A stretch of 64,000 nucleotides of DNA from Singulisphaera sp. GP187. Lineage in GTDB: Bacteria; Planctomycetota; Planctomycetia; Isosphaerales; Isosphaeraceae. Both the position numbers and the translations under genes were made by a program. Location: contig NZ_FSRB01000004.1 in the NCBI RefSeq assembly GCF_900129635.1, positions 154,158 to 218,157 of the forward strand, read 5' to 3'. This document shows, one piece after another, positions 56,801 to 64,000 of the stretch; positions within the stretch are counted from its first letter, which is position 1; each line of letters starts with the position of its first letter. The notes under the pieces are model-generated. The model saw nothing but the letters and a program-made list of their open reading frames with translations. It was not told the DNA's origin and did not search any database.

Positions 56801-59800
56801 TCGCCGTAAGCGTCGTAGGTCTGACTTGTGGTTCCATTCGGAGTGGACGTCGACTGCAGGTTGCCGTGGGCGTCGTAGCTAAATGAGGTCGTCAGGCCGG
56901 TCGGCCTCGTGGTCGAGAGCAGGTTGCCCTGCCCGTCATAATGGAACAGGGTCGTGCCGCCTAGCGCGTCGGTACTCGTGGCGGGCTCGCCAAACGAGTC
57001 GTACGTATACCGCGTGACCTGGCCCAAAGCGTCGGTTGCGGTCAGGATGGCACCGTAGGCGTCGTAGGTGTAGGAGGTGGTCAGCGGCCGGCCATCGATC
57101 GTCTGGGTCTGGGAAGTAAGATCGTGGCCCGCATAGGTGGCGGAGGAAGCGTTGCCCAGGGCGTCGACCGTACCGGTCACGTTGCCCTGGGAGTCGAACC
57201 GCAGCGCGGTGGGCACGCTCGGCGTATTGGGATCGGTCCGGGCCGGGGTGACCACCATGCCCAAGGTGATCGGGTCGTAGGCCAGGGTGCTCGAATTCCC
57301 TTGCGCATCGGCCAGGCCGGTCAGTCGGCCGTTGGTGTAGGTGGCCTGGGCCACCGTGACGCCGAAGGCGTCGACGATGTGGTCGAGGATATGCGGCTGA
57401 GTGGCGTTGTAGACGATCTGGGTCTTGTTGTCGTTGCGGTCGGTCACCGAGACGAGGTTGCCGCTCACGTCGTAGCCGTAGACGATCCGATTTCCCCGAG
57501 GGTCGGTGATCGCGGTGATCCGGCCGGCATAGTCCCGCGTGAACGTGACGGTGCGGCCCGAGGCACTGAAGATCCCGCCGTCCTCATAGGTCAGGACGTT
57601 GCCGTTGCGGTCGGAGACGCTCGCCAACTTGCCCGTCGCGGCGTCCAGGGTGTAGGCCGTGCCGTCGTGCGTCGTCAGGGTGTAGGCGCCTCCGAAGAGC
57701 GAGTCGGCCGGATTGTACGCCGTCAGGTCGGCGTCCTCGCCCGAATAAGTGCCGTCGCCGTTGGCGATCAGCTCGGTGGCCGGGACGGTCAGGCGGTCGG
57801 CGACCCCCGGGTCGGGCACGAACAGCGGGGTGGCGTAGTTTGCGAAGGCGAAATAGCCGGTGACGACCGGCTGGGGCTCGAAGGTGAACCCCTCGGGCTG
57901 CTGGCCCGGGCGGGTGAGCACGACGCGGGTGCCGAGCCGGAACGGGGCGAGCACACCGGCGTCGACGAGGGTGCCGTCGGCCTGGCTGACCTGGAGCTGG
58001 AAGTCCCCCTCGTTCAAGGTCCAGCCGTAGCCGAAGTCGCCGTCCTTGTTCGCATTGAGCGTGTCGTAGGTGCGGGTGATCGTGATCGGGATGCCCGCCA
58101 CCGGGATGGTCAGGTCGGTGAACGAGAGGTGCAAGTTGCCCAGCTTGAGGTTGCCGGCGACGTTCACCTCCTGGTCGACGGTGGTGGTCCGGTTGCCCGT
58201 GTTGGTGGCCTTCAGCTCGAGGACGTAGGACCCGTTGGCCAGCATCGTGGGATCGAACACGCCGAGCACGCCGTCGCTGATCTGGGTCGAGCCGCCCGAG
58301 GCGATCGGGGTGAAGGCGGTGCTCCCCAGCGGCGCCACCGAGAGCGTGTAGGACTGGAGGTTGGCATCCTGGACTGTCCCCATGACGTTGATCGGCGCGG
58401 TCACCAGCGCGTCGAGGCTCTTGCGGTAGGTCAGCGACCAGGACTCGAGCTTCGCCGTGTTGGTCGTCGAGTGGTTGGTGATCGTCAGGGTGTACGTGCC
58501 GGCGGCGACCTTGCCGTTGAACGGCGACAGGGAATTCTGCGGCTGGAACCGGCCGGTGTAGGGCGCGGTGCCGCCGGCCAATGCGACGGTGGCGGTGTCG
58601 TCCAGCACGGTGTTGGTGAAGTTCACCCCGCCGACCCCGCTGAAGAGCGTGATCGGGGCCATGCCGTTCGGCCCGGTGAGGGTGGCAACCAGGTCGGAAT
58701 CGTTGGGGTCGATGAGGCTCAGGGTCACGGCGAGGTCGGCGATCTTCGCCGCGTCGTTGATCGTGATCGTCGAGGACTGCGACTGACCCGGCCCCACCTG
58801 CACCTCGGCGAAGGTTGGCAAGTGCGTCGTGGCGTCGGTGGCGTTGGAGGCCGCCACGGTGGAGGACTGCGCGGTGAACGAGGCGGTGGGGGCGGTGGTG
58901 ACGTTCGGGTCGAACACGGTGATCGTCGCGGTCGCCGGCGGGCTCGTGGTGTTGCCGGCGGCGTCGGTCGCCGTGGCGGAGACCGTGAAGGGGCCGAGGG
59001 CGTCCAGGGTGATCGTGGCCGCGCCGTGGGCGTCGAGCGGGTACGTTGTGGTCCCATGGGTCAAGTTGCGCGCGACGACCCCGACGTTGTCGGTGGCCAG
59101 CACGACGACCGTGACCTGGGAACCGAGCGGGCCGGTGGTGCGGCTGAGCTCGATGCTGACCTTGGGAGCTTCCAGGTCGCCGACGGCGGTCAACGCGTAC
59201 GTGTGACTGGCCGTCACGCCGGCGGTGTCCTTGACGGTCACGTGGAGGGTCAGCGGCACGCCGACGTCGGCCTGGAGTGGCAACCAGGTGATCCGGCCCA
59301 GGTTGTCGATGGTCGGCGCAGCCTCGCCGGACGGGAGGCCGGTGACGTCGAGCTGGTAGGTCAGCGGATCGCCGTCGGGGTCCGAGGCGTGGATGTCGAA
59401 CTCGTAGGGCACGCCGGCCGTCGCGGTGGGGACCGTCGCCGGGGCGATCGTCGGGCCGGAGTCGGCGGAGGCCACGAGGGTGTACGTCTCTTCAGCCAGG
59501 CCGGTGGTGTCGTCGGTGACCTGGACGGTGATGTGGTACGTCCCGGCCGGCGGGGTGCCCGAGAGCGCGCCGGTGGTCGCGCCGATGGTGAGCCACCCGA
59601 GGTTGTCGCCCAGGATCTGGTAGTGGAGCGGGTCGCCGTCGGGGTCGGTCGCCAGGACCGCGTCGGTGAACGGCTGGCCGGCCAGGGTCGCCTGCTTAGG
59701 CGTCCAGTTCAGGACCGGCGGACGGTTGGGGGCCGCGGCGGCGACAACGAGCGTGAACGACTGGGTGTCGGTCCCTCCCAGGCCGTCGCTGACCTCGATC

Positions 59801-62800
59801 GTCAGGGGGTACGAGCCGGCGACGGGGGAGGCCCACGGGAGCAGGTTGGAGGAAGGGTCGGGGAAGTCGAGTCCGACGGGGTGGCTGCCGATGAGCTTGT
59901 AGTGGATCGGGTCGCCGTCGATATCCTGGGCGCGGACCGCGTAGGTGTAGGCTTGGCCGACAGCGCCGGCGGTCTGGGCCGTGGAGAGGATCTGGGGCGG
60001 CGTATCCACGCCGCGGACGGTGATCGCGTACGCCTGGGTGGTCGACCCGCCGTAGGGGTCGCTGACGCGGACGGTGACCGGGAACGTGCCGACCTGATCG
60101 GGTGTGGGATCCCAGCGGATCGTACCCAGCCCGGGATTGATCGACAGACCGGCCGGGGCAGTCTCCAGGCTCCAGAGCAGCACGTCGCTGTCCGGGTCGG
60201 TGGCCTGCGCATTGTACGCGTAGGAGTTGCCGATGATGTCGACCAGCGGCGGGCTCGACGTGATTTGCGGCGGGCTGTTGGTCCCGGCGGTGGTCACGGT
60301 GAGGTTGAATGTCTTGGAGACCGGCGTGGCGCGGCCGTCACTGACGGTGACGGTGACCGGCGTGGTGCCCGGGCTGCCGGTCGCGGTGCCGGAGATCGCC
60401 CCGGTGTTCGGGTCGATCGAGAGCCAGCCGAGGCTGGTCGTCATGGAGTAATGGAGCGGGTCGCCGTCGGTGTCGGAGCCCCGGGCCGCGCCGTAGTAGG
60501 TCCGGCCGAGCGGGATCGTCGTGCGGACCGGGAGGTCGAGCGCGAGGCTGCCGTCCGGGGCCGATCCGCTGACGTTGAGCGTGACCGGCTGGTAGGCGTC
60601 GCCGCCGCGACCGTCGTCGACGATGACGGTGAAGTCGATCTCGCCGGTCTGCTGGGGCGTGAAGGTGAGCAGTCCGGTCTGGGAGTTGATCGACAGGCCG
60701 GGCGCGTCGATGTCCAGGGAGTAGTTCAAGGGGTCGTTCTCGGCGTCCTCCGCGCGGACCTGGTAGACCCAGGGGAGTAGTTTGACGGGCGGCACGCTCG
60801 GTGGCGTCGAGGTGATCGTCGGCGCCGACTCGTAGCCGGCGGCGATGACCTTGAACGCCTGCAAGGTGGCACCGCCGTGACCGTCCTGCGCACGGAGCAG
60901 GACCCAGGAGACCCCCTTCTCGTCGGCGGTGGGCTCCCAGACGATTTCCCCCGAGACGGGGTCGACGATCATGCCGGCCGGGTGGACCGGCAGGTCGAAG
61001 CTGAGGGGCTCGCCGTCGGGGTCGGCGGCGGTGGGCTGGTAAACGATCGTGGTCTGCCCCGGGACGACCATCAGGCCGTCGGGCGGGCTGCTGGCGAAGG
61101 CGGGCTGCTGGTTGACCGTGGTGTTGGGGTCGTGGAAGCCGAAGTCGATGCCGAGCAGGAGCTGCGACGCGGCGAAGGTGAGCGTGTACGACGTCGAGCC
61201 GGCCGGCTCGGTTTCGCCCCAACCGCTCGGCGCGACGGCGACGACATGGTAGGTTCCCGGCACGGCGAGGTCAGTGAAGCGGTAGTTGCCGTCGACGTCG
61301 GTCGTCGTGGCGACTTCGCCGGCGTCGAACACGCCGTTGCCGTTGGCGTCGAGGAAGACCGTGACGCCCTTCAGGCCGGGCTCGTTCGGATAGCGTTGGC
61401 CGGTCTGGTAGTCGTCCCGGTAAACGGTGCCGCGGGCCTCGCCGGCCGCGAGGTTGTCGACCTTGAGGTTCCAGCTCTGGGGGGGGATCGAGGAGCCGCC
61501 GCGGCCGTCGGTGACGTCGACGGTGAAGGAGTAGTTGCCGGGCTGGGCGGGCCAGGTCAGCAGGCCGGTCCGGGGGTTGACCGTCACCGTGCCGGGCGCG
61601 TTGGTGGCGACGAGGCTGTAGGTCAGCGGGTCGTTGTCCGGATCGAAGGCGCGGATCTGGTACATGTACGTGTGGGCCGGATCAGGAATCAAGCCGTTGG
61701 ACGTCACCAGGCCGCGACCGGCCAGGGTGATGAGCTTGCTCGAGGCGTCGGTGTCGACGATGTTGAAGCCGGCGATGGGCTGGAACGAGTTGTGCTCGAT
61801 GTTTCCCGCGATGTCGGCGTTGGTCAGGCCGAGAGCCTCGCCGAACGGCGTGACCGTATTGCCGTTCTCCAATTCCCCGCCGACGCTCGCGCTGAGGACC
61901 GGGAAGGGGAGATACCCGAACTCACCGCCATTGGGAAGCATGGGGGGTTGGAACCCGGGCTCGTTGTTCTCGCTCATTGCGAACAGACCGCCGCCGAGGT
62001 TGATGAACCGCGTGATATCGGCGGTGTGGGCGTTGAGGAGATCGAGCTCCGCCTGGGTGAGCTGGCCGCCGAAGTCGCTGGCGACGACGATCGCGGAGTA
62101 GCGGGAGCCGAGCGCATTGAGGGCTGCGTTCAACGAACGGGCGTCGGCCACGTCGAAGTCCTGCCCCTCGACATACCCGGCTGACACCATCCCCTCGACG
62201 CCGACGGGCCCACCGCCGCTCTGGGGGTCGGACAGCTGGGAATCAACGAACAGGAACTTGTGGATTCCCGCGGCGACGAACGGGTTATACGCCGGGTCCA
62301 TGACGTAATGGATCCCGGCCGTGATGATGTTGCGCGCGCCGGGGGGGTTCGGCCCGTAGAGGTCGTGGAAGTCGGGGTCGTGGCCGGTGAGGAAGACCGA
62401 TCCGCCGATCTGCTCCTGGAAGGTCGGCGGGGGCAGCAGGAGCGACTTGTCAGGCGTGCTCACGATCACCGGCGGGTGGTTGCCCGGCTCTGGCCGGACC
62501 ATCACGTGGAAGGTCTGAGTGTCGGAGCCCCCCCGGCCGTCGTCGACCTTGATCTCGACCGACTGCAAGCCGAGCTGGCTGCCGTTCGGGGTCCAGACCA
62601 GGGCGCCGCTGGCCGGGAGCATTGTCATCCCCGAGGGGCCGGTGACCAGCGAATAGGTCAGGATGTCACCGTTGACGTCGACGGCGTGCGACGGGTAGTC
62701 GTACGGGACGTTGACGAAGGCGTCGACCACCGGGGTGGTGACGAAGTGCGGGGGCACGTTCACCGCGTTGCTGACGACCGTGAGGACGTAGTTCTGCACG

Positions 62801-64000
62801 GCGGTGCCGCCGTGGCCGTCGAGGACTTCGATGCTGACATTGTGGTTCCCGATGTCGTTGGACCCGCCGTATAACGACCCGTCCGACGGCTCCCAGGTGA
62901 CGAGCCCGGTGTTGCGATCGACCGACATCCCGCCGGGACCGGCGAGCAGTGTGTAGGTGACCGGGTCACCGTCCGGGTCGGTGGCCCGCGCGGTGTACTG
63001 GTAGGGCAGGACCGACGGCGAACCGAAGTCCGAGTTGTACTCGTACCAGTAGTGCGCGGCGGTCTCGACGACCGGGACCGATGTGAAGGACGGCGGACGG
63101 TTCACCGGCGCGAGGAAGACCAGGTCATAGGTGAAGGGCACCTGCTGGGGGTCGAAGAACGCCAACACGCCGTTGTTGGTGGTCTGGCCGGGCTCGATCG
63201 TGCGGCCGGCGACCAGCTTGCTGAAATCATAGTAGTACGTGCCGTCGGGCAGGACGCCGTCGTAGTCGCGGACACGCACCAGCGGGTTGCTGATGTGTTT
63301 CACGGCGACCAGCAGCGGCGTATGCACCGTGTAGGTGCCGACGTCCTGGGCGGCCATATCGGCGTAGAGCACCGTCGTGGCCGAGTTGTACGAGGTCCGG
63401 CCGTATTGCGGGCTGAAGCTGGCCGTCACGTCGGACAGGCTCGCGAAGTCGATCGGGCCGGCCGGCGGGTTCGTGCCGGTCTCGTGCAGCGTGACCGGGC
63501 TGCTCGCTTGACCCGAGGCATCGATGGCCGTATAGGTGGAGGCGTTCGGGCCGAGGGCCACGGACTGTCGGTTGAAGAAGTTGTTGGCGGCGTCGACCGC
63601 GTCGACCGGCGTCCCGTTGGCGGCGACGACCGGCGTGCCCGGAGTGCTCGCCGTGACCTGGCCGGTGACGAGCACGGTGCTGCCGGCGGTCGCCTGGCCA
63701 TTGTCGGCGGGGGAGATGATCGCGACCGTCGGCGGGTTCGGGTCGGCGATCCCTTCGGGGTCGCCGTCGGCGCTGGCGAGCGCGAACGAGCTAGTCGCCG
63801 AGTGGTTGCCGCTCGTCCACCCGGTGGCGCCCGCGTAGTCGTAGACCCGGTGGGTGGCGCGGTCAACGACCCAGAGGTCGGTCCCGCCGTTGGGGTTGAG
63901 GGTGATGCCCGAGGGACTCGTGTCGGCCGGGTCGAGGAACCACTCGCCGACCTTGTTCCCGCTGGCGTTGTAGACGAAGACGGCGTGGGCCTTGTCGTCG
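53476..64000 (-). CDS. Giant cadherin/Ig-like and RHS-repeat surface protein with toxin-like tip (5' end outside window)
   Basis: One minus-strand frame is open from the window edge to 53476, over 3,500 residues. Order by position: a propeller-like segment (64000-63720, GEWFLDPADTSPSGI); putative-Ig/cadherin-like modules with repeated ATDPDGDPLHY (63680-62450 and 61130-59150); a glutamine-amidotransferase-like insert (62430-61690); an SdrD-B-like domain (61440-61150, VTVFLDANGNGVFDAGE); a P/Homo-B domain (58910-58400); an RHS pre-domain (58170-57700, PITITRTYDTLNANKDGDFG); many YD repeats (57690-54230, YDAxGRL.TTD); the RHS core (54220-54045, YLRARYLNTAAGRFISRDD); one hydrophobic helix (54030-53900); then an ADP-ribosyltransferase-like tip. 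The GTG at 63675 is not the start, because the frame and protein character continue upstream. The predicted secretion signal is outside the window. Confidence 0.88.
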   Translation of the reverse strand, partial: DDKAHAVFVYNASGNKVGEWFLDPADTSPSGITLNPNGGTDLWVVDRATHRVYDYAGATGWTSGNHSATSSFALASADGDPEGIADPNPPTVAIISPADNGQATAGSTVLVTGQVTASTPGTPVVAANGTPVDAVDAANNFFNRQSVALGPNASTYTAIDASGQASSPVTLHETGTNPPAGPIDFASLSDVTASFSPQYGRTSYNSATTVLYADMAAQDVGTYTVHTPLLVAVKHISNPLVRVRDYDGVLPDGTYYYDFSKLVAGRTIEPGQTTNNGVLAFFDPQQVPFTYDLVFLAPVNRPPSFTSVPVVETAAHYWYEYNSDFGSPSVLPYQYTARATDPDGDPVTYTLLAGPGGMSVDRNTGLVTWEPSDGSLYGGSNDIGNHNVSIEVLDGHGGTAVQNYVLTVVSNAVNVPPHFVTTPVVDAFVNVPYDYPSHAVDVNGDILTYSLVTGPSGMTMLPASGALVWTPNGSQLGLQSVEIKVDDGRGGSDTQTFHVMVRPEPGNHPPVIVSTPDKSLLLPPPTFQEQIGGSVFLTGHDPDFHDLYGPNPPGARNIITAGIHYVMDPAYNPFVAAGIHKFLFVDSQLSDPQSGGGPVGVEGMVSAGYVEGQDFDVADARSLNAALNALGSRYSAIVVASDFGGQLTQAELDLLNAHTADITRFINLGGGLFAMSENNEPGFQPPMLPNGGEFGYLPFPVLSASVGGELENGNTVTPFGEALGLTNADIAGNIEHNSFQPIAGFNIVDTDASSKLITLAGRGLVTSNGLIPDPAHTYMYQIRAFDPDNDPLTYSLVATNAPGTVTVNPRTGLLTWPAQPGNYSFTVDVTDGRGGSSIPPQSWNLKVDNLAAGEARGTVYRDDYQTGQRYPNEPGLKGVTVFLDANGNGVFDAGEVATTTDVDGNYRFTDLAVPGTYHVVAVAPSGWGETEPAGSTSYTLTFAASQLLLGIDFGFHDPNTTVNQQPAFASSPPDGLMVVPGQTTIVYQPTAADPDGEPLSFDLPVHPAGMIVDPVSGEIVWEPTADEKGVSWVLLRAQDGHGGATLQAFKVIAAGYESAPTITSTPPSVPPVKLLPWVYQVRAEDAENDPLNYSLDIDAPGLSINSQTGLLTFTPQQTGEIDFTVIVDDGRGGDAYQPVTLNVSGSAPDGSLALDLPVRTTIPLGRTYYGAARGSDTDGDPLHYSMTTSLGWLSIDPNTGAISGTATGSPGTTPVTVTVSDGRATPVSKTFNLTVTTAGTNSPPQITSSPPLVDIIGNSYAYNAQATDPDSDVLLWSLETAPAGLSINPGLGTIRWDPTPDQVGTFPVTVRVSDPYGGSTTQAYAITVRGVDTPPQILSTAQTAGAVGQAYTYAVRAQDIDGDPIHYKLIGSHPVGLDFPDPSSNLLPWASPVAGSYPLTIEVSDGLGGTDTQSFTLVVAAAAPNRPPVLNWTPKQATLAGQPFTDAVLATDPDGDPLHYQILGDNLGWLTIGATTGALSGTPPAGTYHITVQVTDDTTGLAEETYTLVASADSGPTIAPATVPTATAGVPYEFDIHASDPDGDPLTYQLDVTGLPSGEAAPTIDNLGRITWLPLQADVGVPLTLHVTVKDTAGVTASHTYALTAVGDLEAPKVSIELSRTTGPLGSQVTVVVLATDNVGVVARNLTHGTTTYPLDAHGAATITLDALGPFTVSATATDAAGNTTSPPATATITVFDPNVTTAPTASFTAQSSTVAASNATDATTHLPTFAEVQVGPGQSQSSTITINDAAKIADLAVTLSLIDPNDSDLVATLTGPNGMAPITLFSGVGGVNFTNTVLDDTATVALAGGTAPYTGRFQPQNSLSPFNGKVAAGTYTLTITNHSTTNTAKLESWSLTYRKSLDALVTAPINVMGTVQDANLQSYTLSVAPLGSTAFTPIASGGSTQISDGVLGVFDPTMLANGSYVLELKATNTGNRTTTVDQEVNVAGNLKLGNLHLSFTDLTIPVAGIPITITRTYDTLNANKDGDFGYGWTLNEGDFQLQVSQADGTLVDAGVLAPFRLGTRVVLTRPGQQPEGFTFEPQPVVTGYFAFANYATPLFVPDPGVADRLTVPATELIANGDGTYSGEDADLTAYNPADSLFGGAYTLTTHDGTAYTLDAATGKLASVSDRNGNVLTYEDGGIFSASGRTVTFTRDYAGRITAITDPRGNRIVYGYDVSGNLVSVTDRNDNKTQIVYNATQPHILDHIVDAFGVTVAQATYTNGRLTGLADAQGNSSTLAYDPITLGMVVTPARTDPNTPSVPTALRFDSQGNVTGTVDALGNASSATYAGHDLTSQTQTIDGRPLTTSYTYDAYGAILTATDALGQVTRYTYDSFGEPATSTDALGGTTLFHYDGQGNLLSTTRPTGLTTSFSYDAHGNLQSTSTPNGTTSQTYDAYGEVATTTDVHDTTTTFTYDADGNPTTSDWTWVDPNNAANTRDMLTTNVYDAQDRLIQTTTADGTKTETVYDADGRPVWTVGPHPTGESSVGAHTIYDTAGRALRTEQFHDVVLAISNPNTTHPTSALQSFGDPLAVSSTVYDARGRVLWTDDSHLPGHPADGTLTLYDENGNVTGTQRYANVVIGIDNDPVTGMPVGSVLTSHGVQLSSTTTVYDSLGRVLHSTDAANHTTNYQYDDAGRQTEVDDTVNAVVAGTLQTVVRSTHSAYDAAGRLASTTDAANHTTRFLYDGDGRLLKTTYADGTSTSTTYDANGRKASVTDAMGHTTSYQYDSFGDLSDVFLPPVTNPSTGMPTSPHYHYTYDTYGNLVAQTDPLDHTTTFAHDAFGRKVSETLPDGSSTETWTYDALGQLASTTDFDGHIITSAYDDQGRVNLKKEYTDQAALNAGTPTKVVTSTYDNYDGNGRRYDTVTTPDDGTTTSYYDVDGDLVEIDSPQGDVTYSYDLATGAKTGVATANTHITYGYDQEGRLQTVTVDKLDGATVSPALVTTYAYDVNDNLATTAFPNGTVETRGYDPLNRLASIVTTLGATGPVIARFTYTLDQAGNRTGVSENSGRTVTYTYDADGHLTREAITDDPTAVDRTYDYTYDLAGNRSTMIDSGDGTEGPELSYYYSYYYDADDRLMGVYGTLAADSYHNETFTYDKSGNTITDSVTSYDQNYNATSTQTTYGWDLEGRMTSAVTVVNGTTTQQVSDVYDDAGNRVSQTVNGQTTTYLNDPNQAYDQVLEEYAPGGALAATYVRGLDLLFQDRGGTPSYYVVDGLGSTRALTDASGDVTDTYKYEAYGNLLGSTGTTTNEFLYAGYQHDAVAGKYYLRARYLNTAAGRFISRDDYNGSYLNPITTNHYLYANGDPVDGVDLSGHETSTAEVTVPMSLGMQIAVTVGVVALAGTYVATTALWAYPALETIAKSTGVSISTGIDDPTKDKRYVYFAHGTTTESWGMSNSFHIDRSPSTLDFGPGVYTWEATPGGIKRAGEWAQDKAGEDGSTGFVIIARMDAGTYNRLGRKTLDGDGFEWQSIVSSNKGGFDNTDPTLDLIIGPLVSSRRGACGSP

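Noticed and set aside
57124..60780. A 1,218-codon open frame on the plus strand opposite the RHS protein
   Set aside because: It mirrors the high-GC repeat modules of the real gene, is Val/Arg/Gly/Asp-rich and shows no domain; the minus-strand frame has continuous recognisable domains.
53476..63675. GTG at 63675 as the start of the giant RHS protein
   Set aside because: The frame stays open to the window edge with protein-like sequence (DLWVVDRATHRVYDY) and no signal peptide follows 63675; the true start lies outside.

Overview
This is high-GC DNA that reads as a chromosome of a large-genome planctomycete (Isosphaeraceae or Gemmataceae type). The evidence is family content, not a database match: a DUF1501 protein with a Tat-type leader, a DUF1549/DUF1553 cytochrome-type protein, a c-type haem/WD40/pre-peptidase protein, a DUF1559 pilin-like protein with an H-X9-DG tail, many unrelated insertion sequences, long intergenic repeats, and a giant cadherin/RHS protein.

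Layout. 1-3.8 kb: the start of an ApbE-like gene (minus), an IS4-type transposase, a xylose isomerase and a small membrane protein. 3.8-15.4 kb: an M3-type metallopeptidase, then about 7.3 kb of accessory DNA (a REP-associated tyrosine transposase element, an IS110 element, a hydrolase remnant, an AT-richer pilin-like gene plus a small secreted protein, and an IS66-type element). This block lies between two direct copies of a roughly 1-kb host segment; the left copy keeps the whole peptidase and a truncated ion-channel gene, the right copy keeps the whole channel and only the peptidase tail. 15.4-23.2 kb: a minus-strand run of planctomycete surface/cytochrome genes (DUF1501, DUF1549/1553, WD40) ending in the channel. 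23.5-34.5 kb: an orphan efflux adaptor, a ribosomal-L12-like small protein with a strong terminator, a frameshifted glgC, a Ser/Thr kinase, accA and three glycosyltransferases, two of which are a tandem duplication.

34.5-44.4 kb: small secreted and membrane proteins, two nearly identical SDR genes inside a 1.18-kb direct duplication, and a peroxide-defence pair (katG, ohr-like) between them. Six copies of a 110-140 bp intergenic repeat, all in one orientation, punctuate this stretch; one copy is split by a 595-bp transposon-like element with an 8-bp target duplication that carries a decayed GxxExxY gene. 44.4-47.8 kb: a HEPN/Toprim protein and a zinc-ribbon protein with a deoxyribosyltransferase/TIR-like domain, divergently arranged and defence-like, then a small membrane protein.

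48.2-64 kb: a 3' fragment of a tRNA-Val gene lies next to a tyrosine recombinase, the signature of an integrated element extending rightward. Beyond it, on the minus strand, is what I consider the most interesting system: a giant surface protein (over 3,500 residues, N-terminus outside the window) with cadherin/Ig-like modules, a P-domain, YD/RHS repeats and RHS core, and an ADP-ribosyltransferase-like C-terminal tip. A candidate immunity gene follows about 26 nt after the repaired reading frame. Next comes an IS1634-like remnant, then an orphan toxin-tip fragment with its own candidate immunity gene 19 nt downstream, then another transposase remnant. This is the architecture of a polymorphic-toxin locus with a displaced tip/immunity cassette. 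Several single-base frameshifts (glgC, a membrane protein, the RHS tip), two of them near G runs, could be true mutations or sequencing errors.
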